From Prevotella sp. UBA6994 (lineage in GTDB: Bacteria > Bacteroidota > Bacteroidia > Bacteroidales > Bacteroidaceae): a stretch of 64,000 bases of DNA. Below the pieces are notes generated by a model. The model had not been told where the DNA came from. It worked only from the letters and a program-made list of their open reading frames with translations, and ran no database searches. Positions within the stretch are counted from its first letter, which is position 1; each line of letters starts with the position of its first letter. Below are positions 42,214 to 50,141 of the stretch, piece after piece. The stretch spans positions 1-64,000 of the forward strand of contig DJXW01000016.1 in assembly GCA_002449845.1 (NCBI GenBank), read 5' to 3'. The position numbers and the translations under genes are program-made.

Positions 42214-43392
42214 GTGGCTAACGAAGAGGAATATATCAAAACATCCCCTTGGTTAATACCATTAAGTTGGTTTTACGGTATGGGTGTGGGCTTGAGAAAC
42301 AAGTTGTTTGAGCTTGGTGTTCTCAAGACACGCTCGTTTGACATTCCCGTTATCTCCGTGGGCAATATCACTGTAGGCGGCTCAGGCAAGACTCCACACG
42401 TGGAATACTTGGTAAGGTTGCTGAAAGACAAGGCAAAAGTGGCTGTCTTATCTCGTGGATACAAACGGCAGACAAAAGGCTTTGTCTTGGCAAACGACCA
42501 ATCTACGGTTGAAGAAATCGGTGACGAACCGCTACAAATGAAGCAGAAGTTTGGCGATATTTACGTTGCGGTGGATGAAGACCGTTGTCACGGTATAGAC
42601 ACACTTACCTCAGACAACGATACGAAAGACGTAGATGTGATTTTGCTCGACGATGCTTTCCAGCACCGTTACGTCAAGCCTGGCATCAATATCCTTTTGG
42701 TAGATTATCACCGTATGATTTTCCAAGACAAGTTGCTGCCTGCCGGACGATTGAGAGAACCTGTTGAGGGGAAGAAACGTGCCGACATCGTCATCATTAC
42801 CAAATGTCCGAAAGACTTGAGACCTATGGATTATCGGGTGCTGACCAATGAGATGGGATTGTTGGCTTATCAGTCGCTCTATTTCACAACGTTGTCATAC
42901 GAGAACTTGAAGCCTCTATTCGGTGGAGATGAGCGTACACTCGAAAGTATCTCACAAGACGAGCACGTTTTACTGCTTACGGGCATTGCCACTCCCCAAC
43001 AAATCATTACCGACTTACAGCCCTACTGCAATCATATACAACCGCTCACATTCGGAGACCATCATCAATTCACGGAGAAAGACATTGCCAAAATCAACGA
43101 GACATTCAGTTCGATGCCTTCTCCCAAAATGATTATCACGACAGAGAAGGATGCGTGCCGACTGGAAAAGATTTCGGGACTGAACGAACAGGTTAGAAAG
43201 AGTATCTACATACTTCCCATCCACATCGAGTTTATGCTGGAGCAGGAAGAGAGTTTCACCAATAAAATATTGAGCTATGTGCAAAAAAATTCAAGAAACA
43301 GCATCCTGGTTAAAGGAAAGGATGACAACAAGCCCAAAGACAGCCATCATACTGGGGACAGGCCTCGGAAAATTAGCTTCAGAGATAACTGA
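42214..43392 (+). CDS. lpxK: Tetraacyldisaccharide 4'-kinase
   Basis: A 392-residue LpxK: P-loop region VISVGNITVGGSGKTPHVEY at about 45-65, DDAFQHRYVKP at about 148-158, and the C-terminal segment TTEKDACRL. It phosphorylates the 4' position of lipid A precursor at the inner membrane. GTG is the start. The usual C-terminus would end near LSYVQKNSRN; here the frame runs on for about 30 residues of low-similarity sequence (SILVKGKDDNKPKDSHHTGD) through the start of the next gene, giving a 116-bp overlap. This tail looks like loss of an earlier stop. Confidence 0.93.
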   Translation: MANEEEYIKTSPWLIPLSWFYGMGVGLRNKLFELGVLKTRSFDIPVISVGNITVGGSGKTPHVEYLVRLLKDKAKVAVLSRGYKRQTKGFVLANDQSTVEEIGDEPLQMKQKFGDIYVAVDEDRCHGIDTLTSDNDTKDVDVILLDDAFQHRYVKPGINILLVDYHRMIFQDKLLPAGRLREPVEGKKRADIVIITKCPKDLRPMDYRVLTNEMGLLAYQSLYFTTLSYENLKPLFGGDERTLESISQDEHVLLLTGIATPQQIITDLQPYCNHIQPLTFGDHHQFTEKDIAKINETFSSMPSPKMIITTEKDACRLEKISGLNEQVRKSIYILPIHIEFMLEQEESFTNKILSYVQKNSRNSILVKGKDDNKPKDSHHTGDRPRKISFRDN

Positions 43393-44089
43393 TACGTACG
43401 AATTTGCATACCAAGACATTCCCAACTTCCCTATCTCTACCGTTGAGGGACACAGTGGAAGACTGATTTTCGGAAAACTGGGTGGAATAGACGTTGTCGC
43501 CATGCAGGGCAGATTCCATTTCTATGAGGGCTATTGCATGAAAGAAGTGACGTTTGCCGTTCGTGTAATGTACGAACTGGGTATTGAAACGCTCTTTGTA
43601 AGCAACGCCTCTGGTGGCATGAATCCAGAGTTTAAGATTGGTGATCTGATGATTATCACCGACCACATCAACATGTTCCCCGAACATCCCTTACGCGGAA
43701 AGAATTTCCCCACTGGTCCACGTTTCCCAGACATGCACCAGGTATATGACAAGGATTTGATTGACATGGCAGACTCCATTGCCAAGGAAATGAATATCAA
43801 TGTCAAACATGGCGTTTACGTAGGTGTACAAGGTCCTACCTTCGAGACACCTGCCGAATACCGTATGTATCGTATCTTGGGCGGCGACGCTATCGGCATG
43901 AGTACTGTTCCAGAGGTCATCGTAGCTCACCATTGCGGCATCAAGGTGTTTGGTATCAGCATCATAACCGACGTGGGTGGCTTCGACGTACCTGTAGAGG
44001 TGAGTCATGAGGAAGTACAAAAGGCTGCCAATACCGCACAACCAATCATGACGGAATTGATACGCAGGATGATTATGCGCAACAAATAG
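43277..44089 (+). CDS. Purine nucleoside phosphorylase
   Basis: A 270-residue inosine/guanosine-type PNP: GTGLGKLASEI (phosphate-binding), GRFHFYEGY (His), NASGGMNPEF, GPTFETPAEYRM and STVPEVIVAHHCGIKVFGIS. It splits purine nucleosides with phosphate. The length is typical, and the start MCKKIQETASWLKE matches relatives, so it overlaps the end of lpxK by 116 bp. It is followed 20 bp later by thiL. Confidence 0.95.
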   Translation: MCKKIQETASWLKERMTTSPKTAIILGTGLGKLASEITDTYEFAYQDIPNFPISTVEGHSGRLIFGKLGGIDVVAMQGRFHFYEGYCMKEVTFAVRVMYELGIETLFVSNASGGMNPEFKIGDLMIITDHINMFPEHPLRGKNFPTGPRFPDMHQVYDKDLIDMADSIAKEMNINVKHGVYVGVQGPTFETPAEYRMYRILGGDAIGMSTVPEVIVAHHCGIKVFGISIITDVGGFDVPVEVSHEEVQKAANTAQPIMTELIRRMIMRNK

Positions 44090-44109
44090 TATAGTAAACC
44101 AGAATAAGA

Positions 44110-45186
44110 ATGACAGAGATTTCTAAACTTGGTGAATTTGGACTGATTGACCATCTCACCAAAGATATACAAATCAAGAACGAAAGTACAAAATACGGCG
44201 TAGGCGACGACTGCGCCGTATTGCATTATCCTGACAAAGAGGTGCTCGTTACGTCGGATATGCTCATGGAAGGCATTCATTTCGACCTGACATACATCGA
44301 CTTACAACATCTTGGATATAAGAGTGCGATGGTCAACATCAGCGACATCTTTGCCATGAACGGAACACCTCGGCAACTGATTGTGAGCATTGCACTGAGC
44401 AAACGCTTTTCCGTGGAAGACATGGAGGATTTCTATAGTGGCTTGCGATTGGCTTGCGATAAATGGGGCATAGACATCGTTGGCGGAGACACCACCTCTT
44501 CTTACACGGGATTGGCTATCAGCATCACATGTATTGGCGAAGCCAACAAGGAAGACATCGTTTACAGAAACGGGGCGAAAGATACTGACTTGATTTGTGT
44601 AACAGGCGATTTGGGCGCAGCTTACATGGGATTGCAACTGCTTGAGAGAGAGAAGAGTGTCTATTACCAACAGGTGGACGAGGCTCGTAAGAAAAACGAC
44701 ACGAAAGCGTTGGAAGAACTGAAGCATTTCCAACCTGATTTTGCGGGAAAGGAGTATTTGTTGCAGAGACAATTGCAAACGGAGGCTCGCGGAGACATCA
44801 TTCAAAAGCTGAAGGAGGCAAACATCCGCCCTACTGCCATGATGGACATCTCGGATGGATTGTCGAGCGAGATTCTACATATATGCAAACAGAGTCATGT
44901 GGGATGTCGTATCTATGAGAAAAACATTCCCATCGACTACCAAACGGCAATTATGGCGGAAGAGTTTAACATGAACGTAACGACATGTGCCATGAATGGC
45001 GGTGAAGATTACGAACTTCTTTTCACCGTTCCTATCGGTGATTACGAGAAAGTAAATGCCTTGGAGGGCGTAAAGGTTATCGGTCACATCACCAATGAAT
45101 CATTGGGAACTCAGCTCATCACGCGCGACAACCAAGAATTTGAGATTCGGGCACAGGGATGGAATCCTTTGAAGAAAGAAGAATGA
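44110..45186 (+). CDS. thiL: Thiamine-monophosphate kinase
   Basis: A 358-residue ThiL: N-terminal GVGDDCAVL, metal-binding TSDMLMEGIHFDL, then SDIFAMNGTPRQ, GGDTTSS, MDISDGLSSEI and NGGEDYELLFTV. It makes thiamine diphosphate from the monophosphate. It is somewhat longer than E. coli ThiL (325) because of an insert at about 195-225 (EKSVYYQQVDEARKKNDTKA). It closes the plus-strand run that started with sppA. Confidence 0.96.
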   Translation: MTEISKLGEFGLIDHLTKDIQIKNESTKYGVGDDCAVLHYPDKEVLVTSDMLMEGIHFDLTYIDLQHLGYKSAMVNISDIFAMNGTPRQLIVSIALSKRFSVEDMEDFYSGLRLACDKWGIDIVGGDTTSSYTGLAISITCIGEANKEDIVYRNGAKDTDLICVTGDLGAAYMGLQLLEREKSVYYQQVDEARKKNDTKALEELKHFQPDFAGKEYLLQRQLQTEARGDIIQKLKEANIRPTAMMDISDGLSSEILHICKQSHVGCRIYEKNIPIDYQTAIMAEEFNMNVTTCAMNGGEDYELLFTVPIGDYEKVNALEGVKVIGHITNESLGTQLITRDNQEFEIRAQGWNPLKKEE

Positions 45187-45209
45187 TTATTCCCAAAGAG
45201 TAACATAGC

Positions 45210-45290
45210 AAGAAACCATCGGTCACTATATGAGTAACCGATGGTTTCTTGCATGGTGACCGATGGTTTCTTAGTATGTGACCAAATCGC
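45210..45290. repeat. 22-bp-phased inverted and direct repeats between thiL and ribE
   Basis: AAGAAACCATCGGTCAC (45210-45226) is nearly inverted by GTAACCGATGGTTTCTT (45234-45250) and again by GTGACCGATGGTTTCTT (45256-45272); GTGACC recurs at 45278. The direct copies are exactly 22 bp apart. The first pair can form a stem between the two convergent genes and may also act as a terminator. Confidence 0.8.
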
Positions 45291-45295
45291 ACAAA

Positions 45296-45898
45296 CTATT
45301 TCAAGTCTTGTAATCGGGCTATATACTTACCCAAAATGTCAAATTCGATATTGACAACCGTTCCTACTTGAATGTCGCAAAAGTTGGTATTCTCTCTCGT
45401 ATAGGGAATAATGGCTACCCTGAACGTGTTTTCCGTAGGGTCGCAAACCGTCAAGGAAACGCCATTGACCGTGACACTGCCTTTGTCAACCGTGAAATAG
45501 CCACGACGAATCATCTCCTTATCGCTCTCATATTCAAACGTGAAATAGGTAGAACCGTCTGCATCTTCCATCTTGATGCACTTGGCTGTCTGATCTACAT
45601 GTCCCTGTACAATATGACCGTCTAAACGCCCGTTCATCAGCATCGAACGCTCTACGTTTACATGGTCACCAATATTCAACAAGCCTAAATTAGAACGCAA
45701 CAACGTTTCCTTCATGGCTGTAACCGTATATGTGTCATCTTCTATCTTAACCACCGTCAGGCAAACACCATTGTGCGCAACGCTTTGGTCGATTTTCAAC
45801 TCATTTACAAAAGAACATTTGAAAGTGAAATCAATGTTTCCGTCAATTTTGGTTAGCCCAACAAGTGTGGCCATCTCTTCTACGATACCAGAAAACAT
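45296..45898 (-). CDS. ribE: Riboflavin synthase alpha subunit
   Basis: A 200-residue protein started at MFSGIVEEMATLV, the classic beginning of riboflavin synthase. It has two lumazine-binding domains (NGVCLTVVKIEDD and NGVSLTVCDPTENTFRVAII) and the HIVQGHVDQTAK segment. It disproportionates two molecules of dimethylribityllumazine to riboflavin. The frame is open upstream to 45997, but that would run through a structured leader and add 33 residues absent from the family. The gene has a 220-nt leader with its own promoter. Confidence 0.96.
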   Translation of the reverse strand: MFSGIVEEMATLVGLTKIDGNIDFTFKCSFVNELKIDQSVAHNGVCLTVVKIEDDTYTVTAMKETLLRSNLGLLNIGDHVNVERSMLMNGRLDGHIVQGHVDQTAKCIKMEDADGSTYFTFEYESDKEMIRRGYFTVDKGSVTVNGVSLTVCDPTENTFRVAIIPYTRENTNFCDIQVGTVVNIEFDILGKYIARLQDLK

Positions 45899-45907
45899 AA
45901 TAAATAA

Positions 45908-46113
45908 TGTGTTAGGTGATAAAAAAAGGGGGTGCTCGATGATGTGATGAAACTCCGAGTATGTAAGATTTGAGAGTTCTCCGTCTTTGTAATCCACTGG
46001 CTTAACGCTTAGTCCGCATGGGTTTTATGTGGCCCGCCATTAACGAAAGATACCTACCCAGTTTTCATTGTTATTTGATGAGTATCCCGATCGAATCGAC
46101 ACACCCCCTATAA
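45908..46113 (-). promoter_or_regulatory. Structured leader of ribE, candidate riboswitch
   Basis: The leader from about 46120 to 45899 is closed by a long-range stem: on the RNA strand GGGGGTGTGTCGA near the 5' end (complement around 46089-46108) pairs with TCGAGCACCCCC (complement around 45927-45938), which is followed directly by a run of seven or more T. Internal pieces AACTC/GAGTT and a repeated CGGAG are visible. Stem plus T-run looks like a transcription-terminating expression platform. It lacks the conserved core of the FMN (RFN) riboswitch. The function is inferred from place and shape. Confidence 0.55.
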
Positions 46114-46126
46114 CTTATTTCTTCTG

Positions 46127-46158
46127 CAAAAGTACATAATATATTTATTACTCGCAAA
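46127..46158 (-). promoter_or_regulatory. Promoter of ribE
   Basis: On the minus strand TTTG (complement 46155-46158), 20 nt, TACTTTTG (complement 46127-46134). Predicted start is near 46120, giving a 220-nt leader. Confidence 0.75.
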
Positions 46159-46218
46159 CTTTTTGAACTATTTTTATAGGATGTAATTAGGCATTTACTA
46201 AAATTTGATACGACCATT

Positions 46219-46413
46219 TTATTCGTGCATGCTTTGAGCATGACACACATCAACAACCGTAATAGTATCACCTTCAATAGTATAAGCGTAATACCACTTA
46301 TCGGTGTTTGCCATGAAGTAGCCTTCCTAACGTCTGATGGTTGGACGGCGACGTGGTAGTGTTCGTTCTATAGCATAGATAGCGAAAATAGCATCGCGAA
46401 CATTACGCTCCAT
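46219..46413 (-). pseudogene. RelE/ParE-type toxin remnant with in-frame stop
   Basis: Read from 46413 the frame gives MERNVRDAIFAIYAIERTLP then RRRPTIRR, a TAG at 46327-46329, and then in the same frame EGYFMANTDKWYYAYTIEGD followed by TITVVDVCHAQSMHE to a TAA at 46219. The second part has the C-terminal sheet pattern of RelE/ParE toxins (WYYAYxIxGDxIxVVDVxHA). A single TGG-to-TAG change would explain the break. It overlaps the small antitoxin-like frame. Confidence 0.6.
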
Positions 46414-46417
46414 GTCT

Positions 46418-46567
46418 TCAAACGAATTTTCGGTCGAAGATAACTTTGATATCTTTCATTGCAAGTTCGTATGCTTCTTCTGGAGTGTATATTTCTTTGT
46501 CCATATCAAGAAAGACCTCTTCTACATGCACATCAGCCTGTTGTCTTTCTGTAGGTATTGTTGCCAT
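46418..46567 (-). CDS. Short antitoxin-like protein of a decayed toxin-antitoxin pair
   Basis: A 49-residue frame beginning MATIPTERQQADVHVEEVFL and ending AMKDIKVIFDRKFV. It is acidic in the first two thirds, as antitoxin tails are, and lies directly upstream of the toxin remnant, reading into it. There is no recognisable DNA-binding half, so it may itself be a shortened copy. The assignment rests on context and on the ParE/RelE-like remnant. Confidence 0.45.
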   Translation of the reverse strand: MATIPTERQQADVHVEEVFLDMDKEIYTPEEAYELAMKDIKVIFDRKFV

Positions 46568-46716
46568 AATCATCGTATTGTATTTTGAGACCAAAGATAA
46601 TCATTTTCCATTCATTTTGAGCATAAAACATCGAAAAACTTGATTATACACATTCTTTTTATTGTTTTTTTGTAAAATCCGATGGCAGTATGCAGATTTT
46701 TATGTAATTTAGCCCT

Positions 46717-46889
46717 CGCAATCCGAAAGGAGCGCAAAGACATATAGCTCAATAGTCTCTCATTCACCACCACGAGAAAGAGCAAATGTATGTTATTGGA
46801 GCTGCACCGTAAAGGCGCAGATTCTCCCATATACATACATGGTTTGTGGTGAACCGAGAGGCGTATGGCGAAGTCTGCGCCTCTTTCGT
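46717..46889 (+). ncRNA. Structured leader RNA, copy 2 (novel motif), upstream of the DUF4932 gene
   Basis: About 173 nt beginning CGCAATCCGAAAGGAGCGCA and ending TCTGCGCCTCTTTCGTG, 40 nt before the start at 46930. It aligns with 22942-23116 along its length. Stem halves change together: ATGTATGT (46786-46793) with ACATACAT (46833-46840) replaces the ATATCAAT/ATTGATAT of copy 1, and CTCTC (46757-46761) with GAGAG (46856-46860) replaces CCTCAC/GTGAGG. TTCACCAC/GTGGTGAA and GGAGCTGC...GCAGATTCTCC are retained. GGCGCAGA (46814-46821) is perfectly complementary to TCTGCGCC (46874-46881), allowing an alternative pairing or pseudoknot. Confidence 0.82.
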
Positions 46890-46929
46890 GAAAAAATGAA
46901 GTATTACCCAAACAATTAATGAAATCGAC

Positions 46930-48018
46930 ATGAAAAGGAAATCAATCATTATTGCCGCTCTTTTGCTCGCATTCACACTGAGGGTTGGAGCACAAATCAA
47001 AGCGGAAGTATCTGAGGCCGTTGAGCTGATGAGCATTCTCTCACGGACAGCAGGCTTTCAGGAGTACAGCATGGACTTAGCTGGGCAATACACGAAGGAC
47101 ACGGAAGAGTGGTTTGCTCCCTATAAAGAGCATCCTATCATTGCCTATTACCAAGGACTTCATGACAAGAACAGCGTCAGCTACGATGCCGTTATGAGTA
47201 TGGCAGTCCACCTTGACATCAACAAAGGAAAAATCAAGTTCATTGGCGAGAAGACTGACCTTGAGAAACGCTGGCAGAATGTGGATACTGACGATTTCGT
47301 TGCTCGCCTAAATCAGTTTTATAAGGACACACGCTTTCACGAGTTCTTTGAACAACACCAAACATTCTACGAGGATGGTTTGAAAAATTATGAGGCTAAC
47401 GTCTTGTCCTATTTCCACCAAGAGTGGTATGCGAAATTCTACGGTACAGATGCGACTGAGCTTTTTCGCATTATCATTGGCTTTACATACGGTGACAACA
47501 ACAACGGTGTTGCCCGTCAGCTGAAAGGGCAGCCGAAAGAAGTGTTTTCCATCTGCGGTTATAAACTTAATCCTACAACGGGACAACCCCAATGGGATGC
47601 GTCACTTCTTATCCACGAGTTCAACCATTCTTTCGTCAACCCCCTGCTTGACAATACCGCCAATGCAGCGCTGATGGAAAGCGTTGGTCAAAAGCTTTTC
47701 CAACTCACACGATTCGAAATGCAGCAGCAAGCTTACAACGACTGGCGTATCGTCATCAATGAAAGCATTGTCCGTGCAGCCGTCTTCATTTATCTGCTCG
47801 ACAACAGGCTTGTGAATAGGAACACATCGCAGTTCATGCTCAACGAAATGTATATGCGAGGTTTCCGCTGGATGCCCGAACTCGTCACAGCCCTGCGCAA
47901 TTATACTTCCCATCGCGAGAAATACAAGACCTTGAATGATTACTATCCAGAGATAGCCAGCTGTCTTGGCAAATATCTTGAAGACGAAACAAACAGAATT
48001 GGAAAGGCATTGAAATAG
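46930..48018 (+). CDS. DUF4932 family secreted metallopeptidase-like protein
   Basis: A 362-residue protein with a signal peptide (MKRKSIIIAALLLAFTLRVG, cleaved after GAQ). It has the zinc-peptidase motif HEFNH at about residues 230-234 (LLIHEFNHSFVNPLL) and a downstream NESIVRAAVFIYLL helix that could supply the third ligand. This is the DUF4932 type. The gene follows the second structured RNA and starts a three-gene plus-strand unit with the TraB/GumN fragment and a small membrane protein. Substrate unknown. Confidence 0.8.
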   Translation: MKRKSIIIAALLLAFTLRVGAQIKAEVSEAVELMSILSRTAGFQEYSMDLAGQYTKDTEEWFAPYKEHPIIAYYQGLHDKNSVSYDAVMSMAVHLDINKGKIKFIGEKTDLEKRWQNVDTDDFVARLNQFYKDTRFHEFFEQHQTFYEDGLKNYEANVLSYFHQEWYAKFYGTDATELFRIIIGFTYGDNNNGVARQLKGQPKEVFSICGYKLNPTTGQPQWDASLLIHEFNHSFVNPLLDNTANAALMESVGQKLFQLTRFEMQQQAYNDWRIVINESIVRAAVFIYLLDNRLVNRNTSQFMLNEMYMRGFRWMPELVTALRNYTSHREKYKTLNDYYPEIASCLGKYLEDETNRIGKALK

Positions 48019-48033
48019 TTTTTATTATTTGAC

Positions 48034-48471
48034 ATGAACACGAAATCAATTACTATGACCATTTACCTTACAGTCTTCTCTTTGACTATGGCAAGGGCTG
48101 GTAGCCATTTGCACCATCAAGTTCAAACAGACACTACGGACTGCAATGCTGGCTGGCTGTGGACTATCAGCTGCAATGGTCTTCAGCAGAAGTCGTTTAT
48201 CTTCGGCACCTGCCACGGTGACGGACATCAGTTTACAGCAGAAGAGATGTTCTGTATCAGTGGACTGGAGAATGCATTAGGCAAAGTTGAGAAGGTGATA
48301 TTTGAAGGAGGATTAGACACAACTAAATGTGTTATGGATTCCTGTCATCAAGGAGAATATCACAGCCCGTCCCAGTATGATAGAGGCTGTCGCCACCTGA
48401 TGGGCAGCAAATCGCTGATTGCCTTGCTGCGACGAGAAGGATATACAGTAGAACAAATAAAAAACAAATAG
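48034..48471 (+). pseudogene. TraB/GumN family protein, C-terminally truncated
   Basis: 145 residues: signal peptide MNTKSITMTIYLTVFSLTMARA, then the N-terminal TraB/GumN block GWLWTISCNGLQQKSFIFGT with the conserved GTCHGDGH (usually GTxH), and a VEKVIFEGGL glutamate motif. Full-length relatives are about 280-300 residues, with a second GxxH-type motif near the end that is missing here. The frame ends after LLRREGYTVEQIKNK. The family resembles putative peptidases (TIKI/TraB). This copy is probably inactive or only a fragment. Confidence 0.65.
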
Positions 48472-48478
48472 TACGATT

Positions 48479-49000
48479 ATGGAAACAATCAAAATCTATC
48501 ACTCCGTGTGGCGTATGCTGCTCCTAATATTAACGAGTTTCGCCTTCGTGGCAGCATCTTTTTTTATGCTTAATGATCCCAAAATCGAGGGCGGTTTTTA
48601 TGTTGTTATAGGATGGCTTGGTATTGTGTTCTTCGGTCTGGGTGGGTTGCTTATGCTCTATGCCATACTGAAGGAGCGACTGACTGACAGACCATTCATG
48701 ACAATTACAGATAAAGCCATCATCATGGAGAATATGAAACAGGCGATTATCAACTTTACCGATGTGGAATCGTTTGAAGTGCTGAAAGGAAGGCAACAGA
48801 AGTTCATCGCCATCCACTACAAGCCCGACGTGGAACTGCAGAAGATGGATGAGGCGGGTACCATTGGGCGCAACATCCGTTCTCTGAATCGCCGACTGGT
48901 AAATGCCCAGGAAACAATCACCACCACAGGCACGGGCATGAAGGCAGAAGAATTATGCGACTTGCTGAATGAGCGATTGAGACGGGTAAAGTCATCATGA
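48479..49000 (+). CDS. STM3941-like membrane protein
   Basis: A 173-residue protein with two transmembrane helices at about 10-32 (VWRMLLLILTSFAFVAASFF) and 42-65, then a soluble PH-like tail (ITDKAIIMENMKQAIINFTD, FEVLKGRQQKFIAIHYKP). This layout fits the STM3941 family of uncharacterised inner-membrane proteins. It follows the TraB-like fragment by 7 bp. No function can be given. Confidence 0.7.
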   Translation: METIKIYHSVWRMLLLILTSFAFVAASFFMLNDPKIEGGFYVVIGWLGIVFFGLGGLLMLYAILKERLTDRPFMTITDKAIIMENMKQAIINFTDVESFEVLKGRQQKFIAIHYKPDVELQKMDEAGTIGRNIRSLNRRLVNAQETITTTGTGMKAEELCDLLNERLRRVKSS

Positions 49001-49078
49001 AAAAGAGTGAGTGTAGGGAGTACCAACCATTATATTACGCTCTTTCAATGACGTCCGCTTCAAGTAAGAAAAAACCAA

Positions 49079-49981
49079 TTACCTAACTGTAATATGAAAA
49101 CAACCTTGCTTCACTTCATGTTTTACCCAACAACGTTTGTCCTTGCGCAAGTCACGAAGCACTTCTGAAAGCACCCATTTCAATGAGTCATTTCTCACTG
49201 CCCATCGTTTGGGTCCATTTGGTTCCTCTACGGTCTTGTAACGGTTATAGCAAATGTCGAAAGTAGTACCATACATGTGGCAACTGTTTTCCGTGGCGTT
49301 GCCATTATAATTGCGAAGTTTGGCAACATCATCCTTTGTTCTCAACACACTGGTAACGATAATCTTGTGAAGAGGAACACCTTTGGTCTGCAAGCTATCA
49401 AAGAAATTCCTGCCTATGTCTTGTAACAGCACTGAAGCACGAGGCACCAAATAGGGAATACTTCGCTTGAGATCTTCTACATAAAAATAAGGATTACTGC
49501 CGATATAAACCAATTCAGCTTTTCTGTTTTCTGCCTCTGAACGATTCTGTACAGGATGAACACCCCATTTGTGGGCAGACACTTCTTGCACAGACTGAGA
49601 GTCGGGAAAAGCCACACGATAACTCGATACGCTCAATATACGGTTTTTCACAGGTGTACCGTCAGCATTGAAAAACCTACTGGGTTTCTGGGCGTGAGTG
49701 ATAGACCTTGCAACAGCTTTCTCTGGTGCAGGTACTTCAACTTTCTTCGGTTCTTCCTTTTTATTACTGATGGTTTGCTCCTTCTTTTCCACCTTTTTTT
49801 CTTGTTTGGCAATTACCGTCTCTTGCGCTTCTTGCATGGAGTCTTTTTCTTGAATGGAATCATTTACCACCGTAGCCACCTGCCGTGGTTGAGCAACAGA
49901 GGGAAAAGCACTACGAATGATTGCCAAGAAAATCACCGAGAGTGCAAAACCTTGCAAATATCTTTTTTTAGTAACTTTCAT
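49079..49981 (-). CDS. DUF5715 family periplasmic protein, M15-like fold
   Basis: A 300-residue protein with an N-terminal membrane anchor or signal (RYLQGFALSVIFLAIIRSAF), a K/E/Q-rich linker at about 35-95, and a C-terminal domain at about 150-300 with LRTKDDVAKLRNYNGNATEN, SCHMYGTTFDICYNRY and KHEVKQGCFHITV. The spacing SxHxxGxxxD and the later ExxxGxxH resemble LAS/M15 D-Ala-D-Ala peptidases, so a peptidoglycan role is plausible. The family is uncharacterised. A -7 box (TACCTTTG complement 50024-50031) lies upstream. Confidence 0.75.
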   Translation of the reverse strand: MKVTKKRYLQGFALSVIFLAIIRSAFPSVAQPRQVATVVNDSIQEKDSMQEAQETVIAKQEKKVEKKEQTISNKKEEPKKVEVPAPEKAVARSITHAQKPSRFFNADGTPVKNRILSVSSYRVAFPDSQSVQEVSAHKWGVHPVQNRSEAENRKAELVYIGSNPYFYVEDLKRSIPYLVPRASVLLQDIGRNFFDSLQTKGVPLHKIIVTSVLRTKDDVAKLRNYNGNATENSCHMYGTTFDICYNRYKTVEEPNGPKRWAVRNDSLKWVLSEVLRDLRKDKRCWVKHEVKQGCFHITVR

Positions 49982-50082
49982 CTCTTTATTACCAAGCTAA
50001 ACCTTGTTTTTCTTTTCACGGCGCAAAGGTAATAATTAATTAGCAAATTATGGTCAAGATAACGAATTATTTACGAATGATT

Positions 50083-50115
50083 TTTGATACATGTCAATTA
50101 ATTTGTTTACCTTTG
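50083..50115 (+). promoter_or_regulatory. Promoter of the PhoH gene
   Basis: TTTG (50083-50086), 21 nt, TACCTTTG (50108-50115). It lies downstream of the ATG at 50091, so that ATG cannot be on this transcript and the TTG at 50142 is the likely start. Confidence 0.7.
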
Positions 50116-50141
50116 CACCGAAAACAAAAAAGAATTATATT

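Noticed and set aside
45899..45997. N-terminal extension of ribE beginning MDYKDGELSNLTYSEFHHII
   Set aside because: It lies in a structured leader after a clear promoter, and riboflavin synthases start at MFSGIVE.
45899..46120. FMN (RFN) riboswitch before ribE
   Set aside because: The conserved core of the FMN aptamer is not present in the leader; only the position is right.
46612..46911. 99-residue minus-strand frame over the second structured RNA
   Set aside because: It is the antisense of a conserved RNA fold; copy 1 does not keep the frame.
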